From Paraburkholderia phenazinium (GTDB lineage Bacteria; Pseudomonadota; Gammaproteobacteria; Burkholderiales; Burkholderiaceae), in contig NZ_FSRM01000002.1 of the NCBI RefSeq assembly GCF_900141745.1, positions 1,984,001 through 2,048,000 of the forward strand: a stretch of DNA of 64,000 bases, given 5' to 3'. The notes below the pieces were generated by a model that was not told where the DNA came from, ran no database searches, and was given only the letters and a program-made list of their open reading frames with translations. Each line of letters starts with the position of its first letter. Within the stretch, counting starts at the first letter, position 1. Of the stretch, positions 29,112-38,355 are shown piece by piece. Made by a program: the position numbers and the translations under genes.

Positions 29112-29724
29112 GCGTCAGCGCGAGCGCATTGTCGTTGGCCTCTCCGGGGCCAGCGGCGCGGTCATCGGCGTGCGCTTGCTCGCCGCGCTGCGCCGGCTTG
29201 GCACGCATGAGACCCATCTGATCGTGTCGGCCTCGGGCGCGGTGACGGCCGCGCAGGAGTTAGGTCTCAGCCGTAGCGACCTCGACGGCATGGCCGACGT
29301 GGTCCATAACGTGCGCGATATTGGCGCCTCGGTTGCGAGCGGCTCGTTCCTCACCTCCGGCATGGTGATTGCACCGTGTTCGATGAAAACGCTCGCGAGC
29401 GTCGCGAACGGTTTCGCCGACAACCTGCTGACGCGTGCCGCCGATGTCATGCTCAAGGAACGCCGCCGCCTCGTGCTGGTGGCGCGGGAAACGCCGTTGA
29501 ACCTCGCCCATCTGCGCAACATGACACTCGCCACCGAGATGGGCGCGATCGTGATGCCGCCGGTCCCGGCGTTCTACGCGCACCCGCAGACTATCGATGA
29601 TGTGGTCGATCACACGGTGGGGCGGATTCTGGATCTGTTCGGCATCGAGCATCGTGAGATCGCGCACCGCTGGAGCGGTCTCGCCGACGAATTTGCAGGC
29701 CGCGATGAGGGCACAGACCGATGA
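29104..29724 (+). CDS. hmfG: UbiX-family flavin prenyltransferase HmfG
   Basis: A 206-residue flavin prenyltransferase with the FMN-binding VGLSGASGAVIGVRLL at residues 9-24, the GSFLTSGMVIAPCSMKTLA loop and the C-terminal LVLVARETPLNLAHLRNM typical of UbiX/Pad1. It makes prenylated FMN for the UbiD-like HmfF encoded immediately upstream. The ATG at 29104 overlaps the hmfF stop; an in-frame TTG at 29047 is unsupported. Its own stop overlaps hmfA by 4 bp. Confidence 0.88.
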   Translation: MTERQRERIVVGLSGASGAVIGVRLLAALRRLGTHETHLIVSASGAVTAAQELGLSRSDLDGMADVVHNVRDIGASVASGSFLTSGMVIAPCSMKTLASVANGFADNLLTRAADVMLKERRRLVLVARETPLNLAHLRNMTLATEMGAIVMPPVPAFYAHPQTIDDVVDHTVGRILDLFGIEHREIAHRWSGLADEFAGRDEGTDR

Positions 29725-32700
29725 ACCAGCGCGATACGGCGTTCGCCGAAATCAAGCCGCGGACGCCGGCCGAAGCGAAAGAAGCGGCTCCGGGCGCAGC
29801 ACCACGGCGGCACGTCGGCCGCCCGATGCAGCGCCTCGAGGACCCCGCGATCCTGACAGGCCGCGGCCGTTATGGCGACGACATCGGCGTGAAGCCTGGC
29901 ACCCTGCACGCCGCGATCTTGCGTTCACCGCATGCGCATGCCGAACTTGCTGCAATCCGCACCGAAGACGCATTGAAGCACCCGGGCGTGCGAGCTGTGC
30001 TGACCCGCGATGATCTGCGCGCATGGTCGCGGCCGTTCGTCGTCGGCGTGAAGTCGCCCATGGAGCAATGGTCGCTGGCGATGGACCGCGTGCGTTACGT
30101 CGGCGAACCGGTGGCCGTCGTGCTGGCGGAATCGCGTGCGCTGGCGGAAGACGCACTCGACCTGATCAGGGTCGACTACACGCTGCTCGATCCGGTGACG
30201 TCAATCGAACAGGCGGCCAGCGACGGCGCTCCCATTCTGCACGAGCGCGTCGGTACCAATGTGATCAGCGATCGCCACTTCCGCTATGGCGACCCGGAGG
30301 CCGCGTTCGAGAAGGCGCCGCACCGGGTGAAGCTGGAGGCGCATTATCCACGCAACAGTTGTGCGCCGATTGAGTGCGGTGTGGTGATTGCCGAGTTCCT
30401 GTCAGGCAACGAAGGCTACGACGTCACATCGAATTTCATGGGACCGTTCTCACTGCACGCGGTCATGGCGATGGCGCTGAATGTACCGGCGAACCGGCTG
30501 CGTCACAAGGCGCCGCGCGACTCGGGCGGCAGCTTCGGCGTGAAGCAGGCGGTGTTTCCCTATGTAGTCCTGATGTGCCTCGCCTCGCGCAAGGCCGGCG
30601 CGCCGGTGAAGTGGGTCGAGGACCGGCTCGAACATCTGAGCGCGGCCACCTCGGCGACGGCGCGCTTTTCGACACTCGAAGCTGCCGTGGAAAACGACGG
30701 CAGGATCATCGCGCTCTCCTACGACCAGCTTGAAGACTGCGGCGCCTATCTGCGCGCGCCGGAACCCGCGACGTTCTACCGGATGCACGGTTGCCTGACC
30801 GGCGCCTACGCGATCCCGAACCTGCTGGTGCGCAATCGTGTCGTGCTAACCAACAAGACACCTACGGGGCTCGTGCGCGGCTTCGGCGGCCCGCAGGTGT
30901 ATTTTGCGCTGGAGCGGTTGATACAACGGATTGCGCTCACGTTGAAACTCGATGTGCTGGAGGTCTACCGGCGCAATTTTGTCGCGGCGGATGCGTTCCC
31001 TTATCGCGCTGCGGCCGGTGCGTTGCTCGACTCGGGCAACTATCAGGAGGCGCTACGTCGCGCGTTGTCGGAGGGCGGCTACGACGAGCTCGTCGCGCGC
31101 CGTGAAGCAGCCCGCAAGGAGGGTCGCCTCTACGGCATCGGTTTTGCGGCGATCGTCGAGCCGTCAGTATCGAACATGGGATACATCACTACAGTGATGC
31201 CCGCCGAGGCCCGCAAGAAGGCGGGGCCGAAGAGCGGCGCGATTGCGAGCGCGACGGTGAGCGTCGATCTGCTTGGCGGTGTGGTGGTCACCGTGGCGTC
31301 CACGCCGGCCGGGCAAGGGCATATGACGGTCTGCGCGCAGGTTGTCGCGGACGTGCTCGGCATCGAGCCGCAAGACATCGTTGTCAACGTCGAGTTCGAT
31401 ACGTACAAGGATGCCTGGTCGGTTGCAGCGGGCAATTATTCGAGCCGTTTTGCGGGCGCGGTGGCCGGTACGGTTCATCTCGCTGCCGTGAGGGTGCGCG
31501 ACAAGCTGGCGCGGATCGTCGCTAACCAGTACGGCTGCACGACCGATGAGGTGTGTTTCGAAGGCAGACGTATCTATGTGAAAGGCGCCGAAGACAAGGC
31601 GATGCCGTTCGGCCGTGTCGCCAGCAATGCGCCGCATTGGGCGCCCGCTCTATTGCCGGAAGGCGAGGAGCCGGGACTGCGCGAAACCGTGTTCTGGACG
31701 CCGGAAAACATGGACGCGCCCGACGAAAACGATCGCATCAATACTTCGGCAGCCTATGGTTTTGCCTTTGATTTGTGCGGCGTCGAAATCGATAGCGCCA
31801 CCGGCCGGATCCGCATCGACCGTTACGTGACGGCGCACGACGCCGGCAAGCTGCTCAACCCCGCGCTCGCCGACGGCCAGATTCGCGGCGCGTTCGCTCA
31901 AGGGCTGGGCGCGGCGCTGATGGAGGAGTTTCGTTATGGAGCAGACGGCAGCTTCCAGTCAGGCACGCTCGCCGATTATCTGATGCCCACCACCTGCGAG
32001 GTGCCAGATCTGGTCATCGTGCATCTGGAAACGCCGTCGCCGTTCACGCCGCTTGGCGCGAAAGGGCTCGGCGAAGGCAACAACATGAGCACGCCGCCGT
32101 GCATTGCCAACGCGGTAGCCGATGCGCTCGGTGTGGAGGACATCCGTTTGCCGCTCACGCCATCGAAAGTGATGGCGTTGATCGGCATCGACGATCCCGA
32201 ACCATCGCGACCGGAGCTCCGCGAGGCGCCTGCCACGAAACCGGCCGTGCCGGGTGGCGGCAAGGCACTGACCGCGCAGGGCACGGTAGATCTACCCGCT
32301 ACGCCCGAGGCAATCTTCGCGGTGCTGATGGATCCGAATGCGCTCGCCAAAGTGATCCCGGGCTGTCATGCGCTGGAGTCGACGGGCACCAACCAGTACC
32401 GCGCGGATGTCACTGTTGGGGTGGGCATGATCAAGGCACGCTTCGAGGCGCAAATCGGGCTATCGGATCTCGATCCGCCGCATCGGCTGACACTGGCCGG
32501 CGCGGGAATCTCGCCGCTAGGCAGCGCACGCGGCAACGGCCTGATCGAACTGACGGCGACCGCGCAAGGCACGCGGCTTTCGTACGACTACGAAGCGCAG
32601 GTGTCGGGCAAAGTCGCAGCGGTCGGCGGCCGCATGCTCGAGGGCGCGGCGAAGGTCGTGTTGCGCCAATTGTTCGAATCGCTTGGACGTCAGGCGTCGG

Positions 32701-32768
32701 GAAAGCCTCTGAAAATGAGCGGATCGTGGCTGTCGCGCCTGTTGGCGATCTTCAGGAGAACGACATGA
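29721..32768 (+). CDS. hmfA: 2-furoyl-CoA dehydrogenase Mo subunit HmfA fused to a CoxG-like domain
   Basis: A 1015-residue protein. Residues 30-820 or so are a xanthine-oxidase-family molybdopterin subunit, with GRPMQRLEDPAILTGRGRY, the loop LVRGFGGPQVYFALE and catalytic E785 in GAKGLGEG. It lacks the AYRCSFR loop of true CO dehydrogenase. From about residue 850 on is an SRPBCC/CoxG-like domain (LPATPEAIFAVLMDPNALAKVIPGC), usually a separate protein. By gene order it is the large subunit of 2-furoyl-CoA dehydrogenase, hydroxylating furoyl-CoA at C5. It overlaps both neighbours by 4 bp. Confidence 0.83.
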   Translation: MNQRDTAFAEIKPRTPAEAKEAAPGAAPRRHVGRPMQRLEDPAILTGRGRYGDDIGVKPGTLHAAILRSPHAHAELAAIRTEDALKHPGVRAVLTRDDLRAWSRPFVVGVKSPMEQWSLAMDRVRYVGEPVAVVLAESRALAEDALDLIRVDYTLLDPVTSIEQAASDGAPILHERVGTNVISDRHFRYGDPEAAFEKAPHRVKLEAHYPRNSCAPIECGVVIAEFLSGNEGYDVTSNFMGPFSLHAVMAMALNVPANRLRHKAPRDSGGSFGVKQAVFPYVVLMCLASRKAGAPVKWVEDRLEHLSAATSATARFSTLEAAVENDGRIIALSYDQLEDCGAYLRAPEPATFYRMHGCLTGAYAIPNLLVRNRVVLTNKTPTGLVRGFGGPQVYFALERLIQRIALTLKLDVLEVYRRNFVAADAFPYRAAAGALLDSGNYQEALRRALSEGGYDELVARREAARKEGRLYGIGFAAIVEPSVSNMGYITTVMPAEARKKAGPKSGAIASATVSVDLLGGVVVTVASTPAGQGHMTVCAQVVADVLGIEPQDIVVNVEFDTYKDAWSVAAGNYSSRFAGAVAGTVHLAAVRVRDKLARIVANQYGCTTDEVCFEGRRIYVKGAEDKAMPFGRVASNAPHWAPALLPEGEEPGLRETVFWTPENMDAPDENDRINTSAAYGFAFDLCGVEIDSATGRIRIDRYVTAHDAGKLLNPALADGQIRGAFAQGLGAALMEEFRYGADGSFQSGTLADYLMPTTCEVPDLVIVHLETPSPFTPLGAKGLGEGNNMSTPPCIANAVADALGVEDIRLPLTPSKVMALIGIDDPEPSRPELREAPATKPAVPGGGKALTAQGTVDLPATPEAIFAVLMDPNALAKVIPGCHALESTGTNQYRADVTVGVGMIKARFEAQIGLSDLDPPHRLTLAGAGISPLGSARGNGLIELTATAQGTRLSYDYEAQVSGKVAAVGGRMLEGAAKVVLRQLFESLGRQASGKPLKMSGSWLSRLLAIFRRTT

Positions 32769-33586
32769 AACCGGCGCCATTCGATTATCTGCGCGCCATG
32801 ACGACGCAGGATGCGCTCGATGCGCTGGCCGAGACCGGCGAGGACGCGCGCGTCCTCGCAGGCGGCCAGTCGCTGATGGCCGTGCTCAACATGCGGCTCG
32901 CGCAACCGCGTCTCCTGATCGACATTTCGCGCACCGAGGAACTGAACACGGTACGCGTCGACAACGAGGCGGGCTATCTGGTGGTGGGGGCGGCGGCGAC
33001 ACAGGGCAGCGTCGAGTGGCGCGAGTGGCTGGTGAACGAAACGCCCTTGCTGATGATGGCCTTCCCGTATATCTCGCATTTTCAGATTCGCAACCGCGGC
33101 ACGGTCTGCGGCTCGATTGCGCACGCCGATCCGAGCGCGGAATTGCCGCTGGTGCTCACTGCGCTGGGTGGCGAGGTGGTGCTGCGCTCGAAGAAGAAAA
33201 AGCGCGTGCTGGCCGCCGCGGATTTCTTTCAGGGCATGTTGATGACGGCACGCGCGCCGGACGAACTGGTTGAAGCGGTCCGCTTCCCGCTTAAAAAAAC
33301 GGGCGAACGCTATGGCTTTACGGAGTTCTCGGCACGGCACGGTGACTTCGCCATGGTGGCCTGCGCAGCAGTCGTGACGCCTGACTCCATCAGCCTCGCG
33401 GTGGGCGGCGTGGCGGACCGGCCGGTCGTCGAACGCTGGCCGTATCTGAAGGGCGATGATCTGCGCGGCGCATTGAACGATTTGAGCTGGAAGCTGGGCG
33501 CGCAGGACGACGCGCATATCAGCGCGAAATACCGGCGGCATCTGGTCCGGCAACTCGGATGGCGCGTGATCGAGGAGGCGAAGTGA
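32765..33586 (+). CDS. hmfB: 2-furoyl-CoA dehydrogenase FAD subunit HmfB
   Basis: A 273-residue CoxM-type flavin subunit. The first FAD motif is VLAGGQSLMAVLNMRLA (about residues 31-47) and the second RNRGTVCGSIAHADPSAELP (about 105-124). The start at 32765 overlaps the hmfA stop as ATGA; the open frame extends far upstream as a shadow inside hmfA. It passes electrons from the Mo and Fe-S centres to an acceptor, probably the respiratory chain. It lacks the [4Fe-4S] insert seen in the window's PaoB. Confidence 0.86.
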   Translation: MKPAPFDYLRAMTTQDALDALAETGEDARVLAGGQSLMAVLNMRLAQPRLLIDISRTEELNTVRVDNEAGYLVVGAAATQGSVEWREWLVNETPLLMMAFPYISHFQIRNRGTVCGSIAHADPSAELPLVLTALGGEVVLRSKKKKRVLAAADFFQGMLMTARAPDELVEAVRFPLKKTGERYGFTEFSARHGDFAMVACAAVVTPDSISLAVGGVADRPVVERWPYLKGDDLRGALNDLSWKLGAQDDAHISAKYRRHLVRQLGWRVIEEAK

Positions 33587-34119
33587 GCAAGGCATCAAGC
33601 AATACCCTGCGGCAGGGCGAAACGCAGCGCGTCGCGCTGACGCTCAATGGCCGCGTACGCAGCGGTCTGTGCGAGACGCGCGACCTGCTGTCGGATTTCA
33701 TCCGCCACGAACTGGGTGCGACCGGCACCCACGTCGGCTGCGAACATGGGGTGTGCGGGGCGTGTACGGTACATATCGATGGCGTCGCGGCGCGTTCGTG
33801 CCTGATGCTGGCCGTGCAGGTGCAAGGGCGGCGTGTCGATACCGTGGAGGGCCTCGCGCCCGACCAGACGCTCGGCGATCTGCAGCAGGCCTTCCAGCGG
33901 CATCACGCGTTACAGTGCGGGTTTTGCACGGCGGGCATTCTGATGTCGTGCGCGGACTATCTGCAACGTGTGCCGGATCCGACTGAGGAACAGGTGCGCG
34001 AGATGCTCTCAGGCCATCTGTGCCGCTGTACGGGCTATACGCCGATCATCGCGGCCGTGCTGGACGTAGCTGCGCGCCGCAAGCAGCGCAACGAAAGTCC
34101 GGAGGCCGTCCATGCTTGA
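33583..34119 (+). CDS. hmfC: 2-furoyl-CoA dehydrogenase [2Fe-2S] subunit HmfC
   Basis: A 178-residue CoxS-type subunit with two [2Fe-2S] clusters: CEHGVCGACTVH (plus C78-region Cys) and QCGFC followed by LCRCTGY. The start is GTG at 33583, in the GTGA overlap with the hmfB stop and after a GGAGG site; no ATG in frame fits. The product is the electron-transfer small subunit of the HmfABC complex. The stop overlaps hmfD by 8 bp. Confidence 0.87.
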   Translation: MSKASSNTLRQGETQRVALTLNGRVRSGLCETRDLLSDFIRHELGATGTHVGCEHGVCGACTVHIDGVAARSCLMLAVQVQGRRVDTVEGLAPDQTLGDLQQAFQRHHALQCGFCTAGILMSCADYLQRVPDPTEEQVREMLSGHLCRCTGYTPIIAAVLDVAARRKQRNESPEAVHA

Positions 34120-35686
34120 TCTCGGCCGCACGTTTCTGCAATGCGTTGAACGCAGTCCGAATGCGCTGGCGCTCGTGGATGGCGAACTGGAGCTAACGTA
34201 CGCAGCGTGGCATCGCGTCATTCTCAACGTGGCCGACGGTCTGCGCGAGTTCGGTCTCGCACGCGGTGATCGTTTGCTGGCGGTGCTGCAAAACCGCTGG
34301 GAAATGGCGACGCTGCACTGGGCCTGCCAGTTCGCGGGCATCGTCATCGTGCCGCTGAACTGGCGCGCCAAGCCCGAAGAACTTGATTACTGCGTGACCG
34401 ACGCGGGCGTCAAGGCTATCGTCTACGAGCCGGTATGCGCCGATGCGGTGAGCCAGAGTCCCGCCGCGCAGAGGCTGCCGCGAATCGGACTCGACGAGGT
34501 GCCCGGCTGCACGGCCACATTCGACGCGCTGCTCGTCGAGCGCGCACATACCGGCGAAGCGGTCCATGCCACCGCCGACGACTACTCGCTGATCCTCTAT
34601 ACCTCCGGCACGACCGGCAAGGCAAAAGGCGTGCCGCGCCGCCACCGGCATGAGCGTGCCGCGGCGCTTGCGCACGTTGCGCAGAACCTCTACCGGCATG
34701 GCGAACGCACGCTCGGCGTGATGCCGCTTTACCACACGATGGGCGTGCGCTCGCTGCTGGCGATGGCGCTGGTCGACGGCCTGTTCGTCTGCGTGCGCCG
34801 CTGGAACGCGCGTCTCGCGCTCGATTCGATCGCCGCTTACCAGCTCTCGTGTCTGTATCTCGTGCCGACGCTTTATCACGATCTGCTTGCCGATCCAGGC
34901 TTCGCCAGCACCGGAACATCCACGGTGACCAAGCTCGGCTTCGCTGGCGCGCCGATGAGCGACGGCCTGCTCAAGCGTCTGCAGCAGGCGTTCAAGCCCG
35001 AGCTGTTCGTCAATCACTACGGCTCGTCGGAGGTGTACACGTTCAGCATCGAACAGGACGCCACCAGGAAACCGGGCTGCGCAGGACGCGCCGGTATCAA
35101 CACGCGCTTGCGGGTCGTGAAACTCGACGCACGCTCGCCGGACCAGCTCGCGCGAGTCCACGAAGAAGGCCAGATCGTCGCGGACCTGCTCGGCGACGAA
35201 GCCTTTGAGGGCTATTGGAACCGCCCCGACGCCAACGCGAAGTCGCTCCACGACGGTTGGTATTTCACCGGTGACACCGGCTATTTCGACGCCGACGGCG
35301 AGCTGTTCGTCACGGGCCGCGTCGACGACATGATCATCAGCGGCGGCGAAAACATTTCGCCGGTCGATATCGAGTCAGTGCTGTCGCTGCATCCGGCCGT
35401 CGACGAAGTCGCCGTGACCGGCATCAAGGACGAACGCTGGGGTCAGCGTGTGGTGGCTTTCATCAAGCGCCGCGAATACGTCGACGCCCAAACGCTCGAC
35501 GCCTACTGCCGAACCTCTGATCTGGTCAATTTCAAACGGCCGCGCGACTACGTGTTTGTCGACGACATTCCGAAGTCGCCGGTAGGCAAGATTCTGCGCC
35601 GCAAGCTCTCTGCCGGCGAGTACGTGCTCGACGACCGCGAGCCCGTTGCACAACCTGTTCATACCACCAAGGAGTATCCGAAATGA
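34112..35686 (+). CDS. hmfD: 2-furoyl-CoA synthetase HmfD (AMP-forming acyl-CoA ligase)
   Basis: A 524-residue ANL-family ligase. The P-loop-like A3 motif is LYTSGTTGKAKGVPRRH, the hinge region is GRVDDMIISGGENISP and the C-terminal catalytic lysine lies in SPVGKILRRKL. It has NRWEMATLHWACQFAGIVIVPLN at the N-terminal fold. In this locus it should activate 2-furoate to 2-furoyl-CoA, the substrate of HmfABC. It overlaps hmfC by 8 bp and hmfE by 4 bp. Confidence 0.86.
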   Translation: MLDLGRTFLQCVERSPNALALVDGELELTYAAWHRVILNVADGLREFGLARGDRLLAVLQNRWEMATLHWACQFAGIVIVPLNWRAKPEELDYCVTDAGVKAIVYEPVCADAVSQSPAAQRLPRIGLDEVPGCTATFDALLVERAHTGEAVHATADDYSLILYTSGTTGKAKGVPRRHRHERAAALAHVAQNLYRHGERTLGVMPLYHTMGVRSLLAMALVDGLFVCVRRWNARLALDSIAAYQLSCLYLVPTLYHDLLADPGFASTGTSTVTKLGFAGAPMSDGLLKRLQQAFKPELFVNHYGSSEVYTFSIEQDATRKPGCAGRAGINTRLRVVKLDARSPDQLARVHEEGQIVADLLGDEAFEGYWNRPDANAKSLHDGWYFTGDTGYFDADGELFVTGRVDDMIISGGENISPVDIESVLSLHPAVDEVAVTGIKDERWGQRVVAFIKRREYVDAQTLDAYCRTSDLVNFKRPRDYVFVDDIPKSPVGKILRRKLSAGEYVLDDREPVAQPVHTTKEYPK

Positions 35687-36489
35687 CTGACTTGACCCAT
35701 CGCGGCCAGACGCTGCTTCAGGAGCTCGATGGCTTCTCGATCGAGATCGATGCCGCACGTGAGCGCGCCGACATCATCCTGCATCGCCCGCCGTTCAACG
35801 TCATTTCAATGCATGCCCGCGACCAGTTGCGCGCCGCGTTCGAAGCGCTCGATGAAGACGAGCGCGTGCGGGTGATCGTCGTACGCGCCATTGGCGAACA
35901 CTTCTCTAGTGGCGGCGATATCAAGGGCTTTCTCGAAGCATCGCCGGAACATGTGTCGAAATTGGCATGGAATATCGCAGCGCCTTCCCGGTGCTCGAAA
36001 CCTGTGATCGCAGCGAACCGCGGTTTCTGCTTTGGTGTGGGCTTCGAATTGTCGCTGGCGTGCGATTTCCGTATCGCCACGGATACGACGTTCTACGCGT
36101 TGCCGGAGCAGAAGCTCGGCCAGATTCCGGGCTCGGGCGGCTCCGCGCGTCTGCAGCAGATGGTCGGCATTGGCCGCACCAAAGACATCGTGATGCGCTC
36201 GCGTCGCATTCCCGGCAAGCAAGCTTACGAGTGGGGTATCGCCGTGGAGTGCGTGCCCGATGCACAACTCGAAGCGGCAACCGACGCACTCGTCGATGAG
36301 TTGCGCGCTTTCTCGCCGCTGGCACAACGTACCGCGAAGAAGCTCCTGAACGACACCGAAGACGCGCCGCTGTCCATCGCAATCGAACTGGAAGGGCATT
36401 GCTATAGCCGTCTGCGCACCTCCGACGATTTCCGCGAGGGCGTTGAAGCGTTTCATGGCAAGCGCAAGCCGGTGTTTCGCGGAAGCTAA
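35683..36489 (+). CDS. hmfE: enoyl-CoA hydratase-family 2-oxoglutaroyl-CoA hydrolase HmfE
   Basis: A 268-residue crotonase-fold protein. The oxyanion-hole segments are FSSGGDIKGFLE and NRGFCFGVGFELSLACDFRIA, followed by LPEQKLGQIPGSGGSARLQQMVG, which is typical of the family. By position it corresponds to HmfE, proposed to convert the 5-hydroxyfuroyl-CoA-derived lactone/2-oxoglutaroyl-CoA to 2-oxoglutarate and CoA. AAGGAG lies 9 bases before the ATG, which overlaps the hmfD stop. This is the last gene of the overlapping chain. Confidence 0.84.
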   Translation: MTDLTHRGQTLLQELDGFSIEIDAARERADIILHRPPFNVISMHARDQLRAAFEALDEDERVRVIVVRAIGEHFSSGGDIKGFLEASPEHVSKLAWNIAAPSRCSKPVIAANRGFCFGVGFELSLACDFRIATDTTFYALPEQKLGQIPGSGGSARLQQMVGIGRTKDIVMRSRRIPGKQAYEWGIAVECVPDAQLEAATDALVDELRAFSPLAQRTAKKLLNDTEDAPLSIAIELEGHCYSRLRTSDDFREGVEAFHGKRKPVFRGS

Positions 36490-36528
36490 GGACCGCGATC
36501 AAAAAAAGACATAGCGGAGGAGCGAGGC

Positions 36529-38262
36529 ATGGAGCGTTTCGATTACGTGATCGTCGGCGGCGGCTCCGCCGGATGCGTGCTCGCGCATCGGCTCTCGGCC
36601 GTGTCGTCGGTTCGGGTCGCGTTGATCGAGGCGGGCGTGGATACGCCGCCGGGCGCCGAGCCCGCGGAGATTCTCGACAGTTATCCGATGCCGGTTTTCT
36701 GCGGCGATACGTATATCTGGCCCGATCTGAAAGCGCGTGCCACCCGGCAAGCCGCGCCGCGCGTCTATGAACAGGGCCGCGTAATGGGCGGCGGATCGAG
36801 CATCAATGTGCAATCGGCCAACCGCGGCCTGCCGCGCGATTACGACGACTGGGCTGCGAACGGTGCGCCGGGCTGGGCTTGGCGGGACGTCCTGCCGTAT
36901 TTCTGCAAGCTCGAATGCGACGAGAATTTTCCGCAAAGTGCCTTGCACGGCAGCGAGGGTCCGATAGCGATTCGCCGCATCATGCCGGAGGATTGGCCGC
37001 CGTTCTGTCATGCGTTTGCCGATGGCCTGCGTGCCAATGGCTTCCCCACCTTGCAGGATCAGAACGGCGAGTTCGGCGATGGACTGTTTCCGGGCGCCTT
37101 TTCGAACCGGCACGACAAGCGCGTGTCTGCGGCGGCGGGCTATCTCGACGCGCCAACGCGCAAGCGGTCCAATCTGAGCATCTATGCCCAGTTACGCGTC
37201 GAGCGCATCGTGATGGATGGGGCAGCGGCGCAAGGAGTGATCGCGGTGGCAGAGAACGGCGAACGCCTGCGCTTCGATGCCGGTGAGGTTGTGTTGTGCG
37301 CCGGGGCATTGCAATCGCCCGCGCTGTTGATGCGTGCCGGAATCGGCGAGCAGGGCGCGCTTGCTTCGCTCGGCATTGAATGCGTGGTCAATCTGCTTGG
37401 CGTCGGCCGCAATCTGCAGGATCATCCGTCGTTGACCTTTTGCCATTTTCTCGAGCGCGGCTTCCGCATGCCGCTCGCGAGACGCCGGGCGAGTATGACG
37501 GCGGCCCGCTTTACCTCGGGCGTGGTGGATTGCGAGGCCTCCGACCTGTATCTGTCGAGCGCGACGCGTGCCGCTTGGCATGCATTGGGTAACCGGCTCG
37601 GCCTGTTTTTCCTGTGGTGCAATCGTCCGTATTCGCGCGGTCATGTTCAACTGGTGTCGCCCGATCCGGCAGTCGCGCCGCACGTCGAGCTCAATCTGCT
37701 CGATGACGAGCGCGATCTCGCACGGCTCGCCGCGGGAGTGCGCATGCTGGCGAAAGTGGTCGCAGCGTCGGGACTGAGTCAGGATCAGCGCGACTTTTTC
37801 CCCGCCACTTTTTCGCCGCGTGTGAAGGCATTGAGCCGCGTCGGCAAAAGCAACGCCATGCTGACCTCGCTCGCGAGCCTGTTGCTCGACACACCTGCAC
37901 CGATCCGCCGTGTGCTGATTGAACGCTTCTTTTCCCGTGGCCAGCAGATGGCCGCGCTGCTAGTCGACGAGCACATTCTGCACGATTTCATTCGCGCCAA
38001 CGTGTTCGGCGTGTGGCACGCGAGCGGCACCTGCCGCATGGGCGAGGCCGGCGAACGGAGCGCCGTCACCGACACCGAAGGCCGTGTACACGGCGCGCAA
38101 CGATTGCGCGTCGTCGATGCGTCGCTGATGCCGCGCCTGCCGTCGGCCAATACGAACATTCCGACCATCATGATCGCCGAGAAGATTGCCGACGCGATGG
38201 TCATGAAGCGATGCCAGCGCGGAGAGCGGGATACGGTCCCGACTGCGGCGTCGCCTTGCTGA
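36529..38262 (+). CDS. hmfH: GMC oxidoreductase HmfH (HMF/furfural oxidase type)
   Basis: A 577-residue FAD-dependent GMC oxidoreductase. It has the dinucleotide-binding IVGGGSAGCVLAHRLS at the N-terminus, GRVMGGGSSINVQSA, and the C-terminal active-site histidine in VWHASGTCRMGE followed by PSANTNIPTIMIAEKIAD. Its counterpart HmfH oxidises 5-hydroxymethylfurfural and furfural stepwise to the acids, ending in furandicarboxylate. GGAGGAGCG precedes the ATG. The 39-bp gap after hmfE is the first break in the chain but has no obvious terminator. Confidence 0.84.
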   Translation: MERFDYVIVGGGSAGCVLAHRLSAVSSVRVALIEAGVDTPPGAEPAEILDSYPMPVFCGDTYIWPDLKARATRQAAPRVYEQGRVMGGGSSINVQSANRGLPRDYDDWAANGAPGWAWRDVLPYFCKLECDENFPQSALHGSEGPIAIRRIMPEDWPPFCHAFADGLRANGFPTLQDQNGEFGDGLFPGAFSNRHDKRVSAAAGYLDAPTRKRSNLSIYAQLRVERIVMDGAAAQGVIAVAENGERLRFDAGEVVLCAGALQSPALLMRAGIGEQGALASLGIECVVNLLGVGRNLQDHPSLTFCHFLERGFRMPLARRRASMTAARFTSGVVDCEASDLYLSSATRAAWHALGNRLGLFFLWCNRPYSRGHVQLVSPDPAVAPHVELNLLDDERDLARLAAGVRMLAKVVAASGLSQDQRDFFPATFSPRVKALSRVGKSNAMLTSLASLLLDTPAPIRRVLIERFFSRGQQMAALLVDEHILHDFIRANVFGVWHASGTCRMGEAGERSAVTDTEGRVHGAQRLRVVDASLMPRLPSANTNIPTIMIAEKIADAMVMKRCQRGERDTVPTAASPC

Positions 38263-38355
38263 CTGATTTCTTTCACGCAACAAGAGCACGCATATCAAGC
38301 GTGCCTGACACCGGTCCGCTCAAAAGAGAAGCCGGTAACCTTCAAGGAGATGGAG

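Noticed and set aside
27615..29724. Ubiquinone biosynthesis ubiD/ubiX
   Set aside because: Operon context with furan-type catabolic genes and LysR control points to HmfF/HmfG instead.
29721..34119. Carbon monoxide dehydrogenase (coxLMS)
   Set aside because: The large subunit lacks the AYRCSFR active-site loop of form I CODH, and the neighbours are a CoA ligase, UbiD/UbiX and a GMC oxidase.
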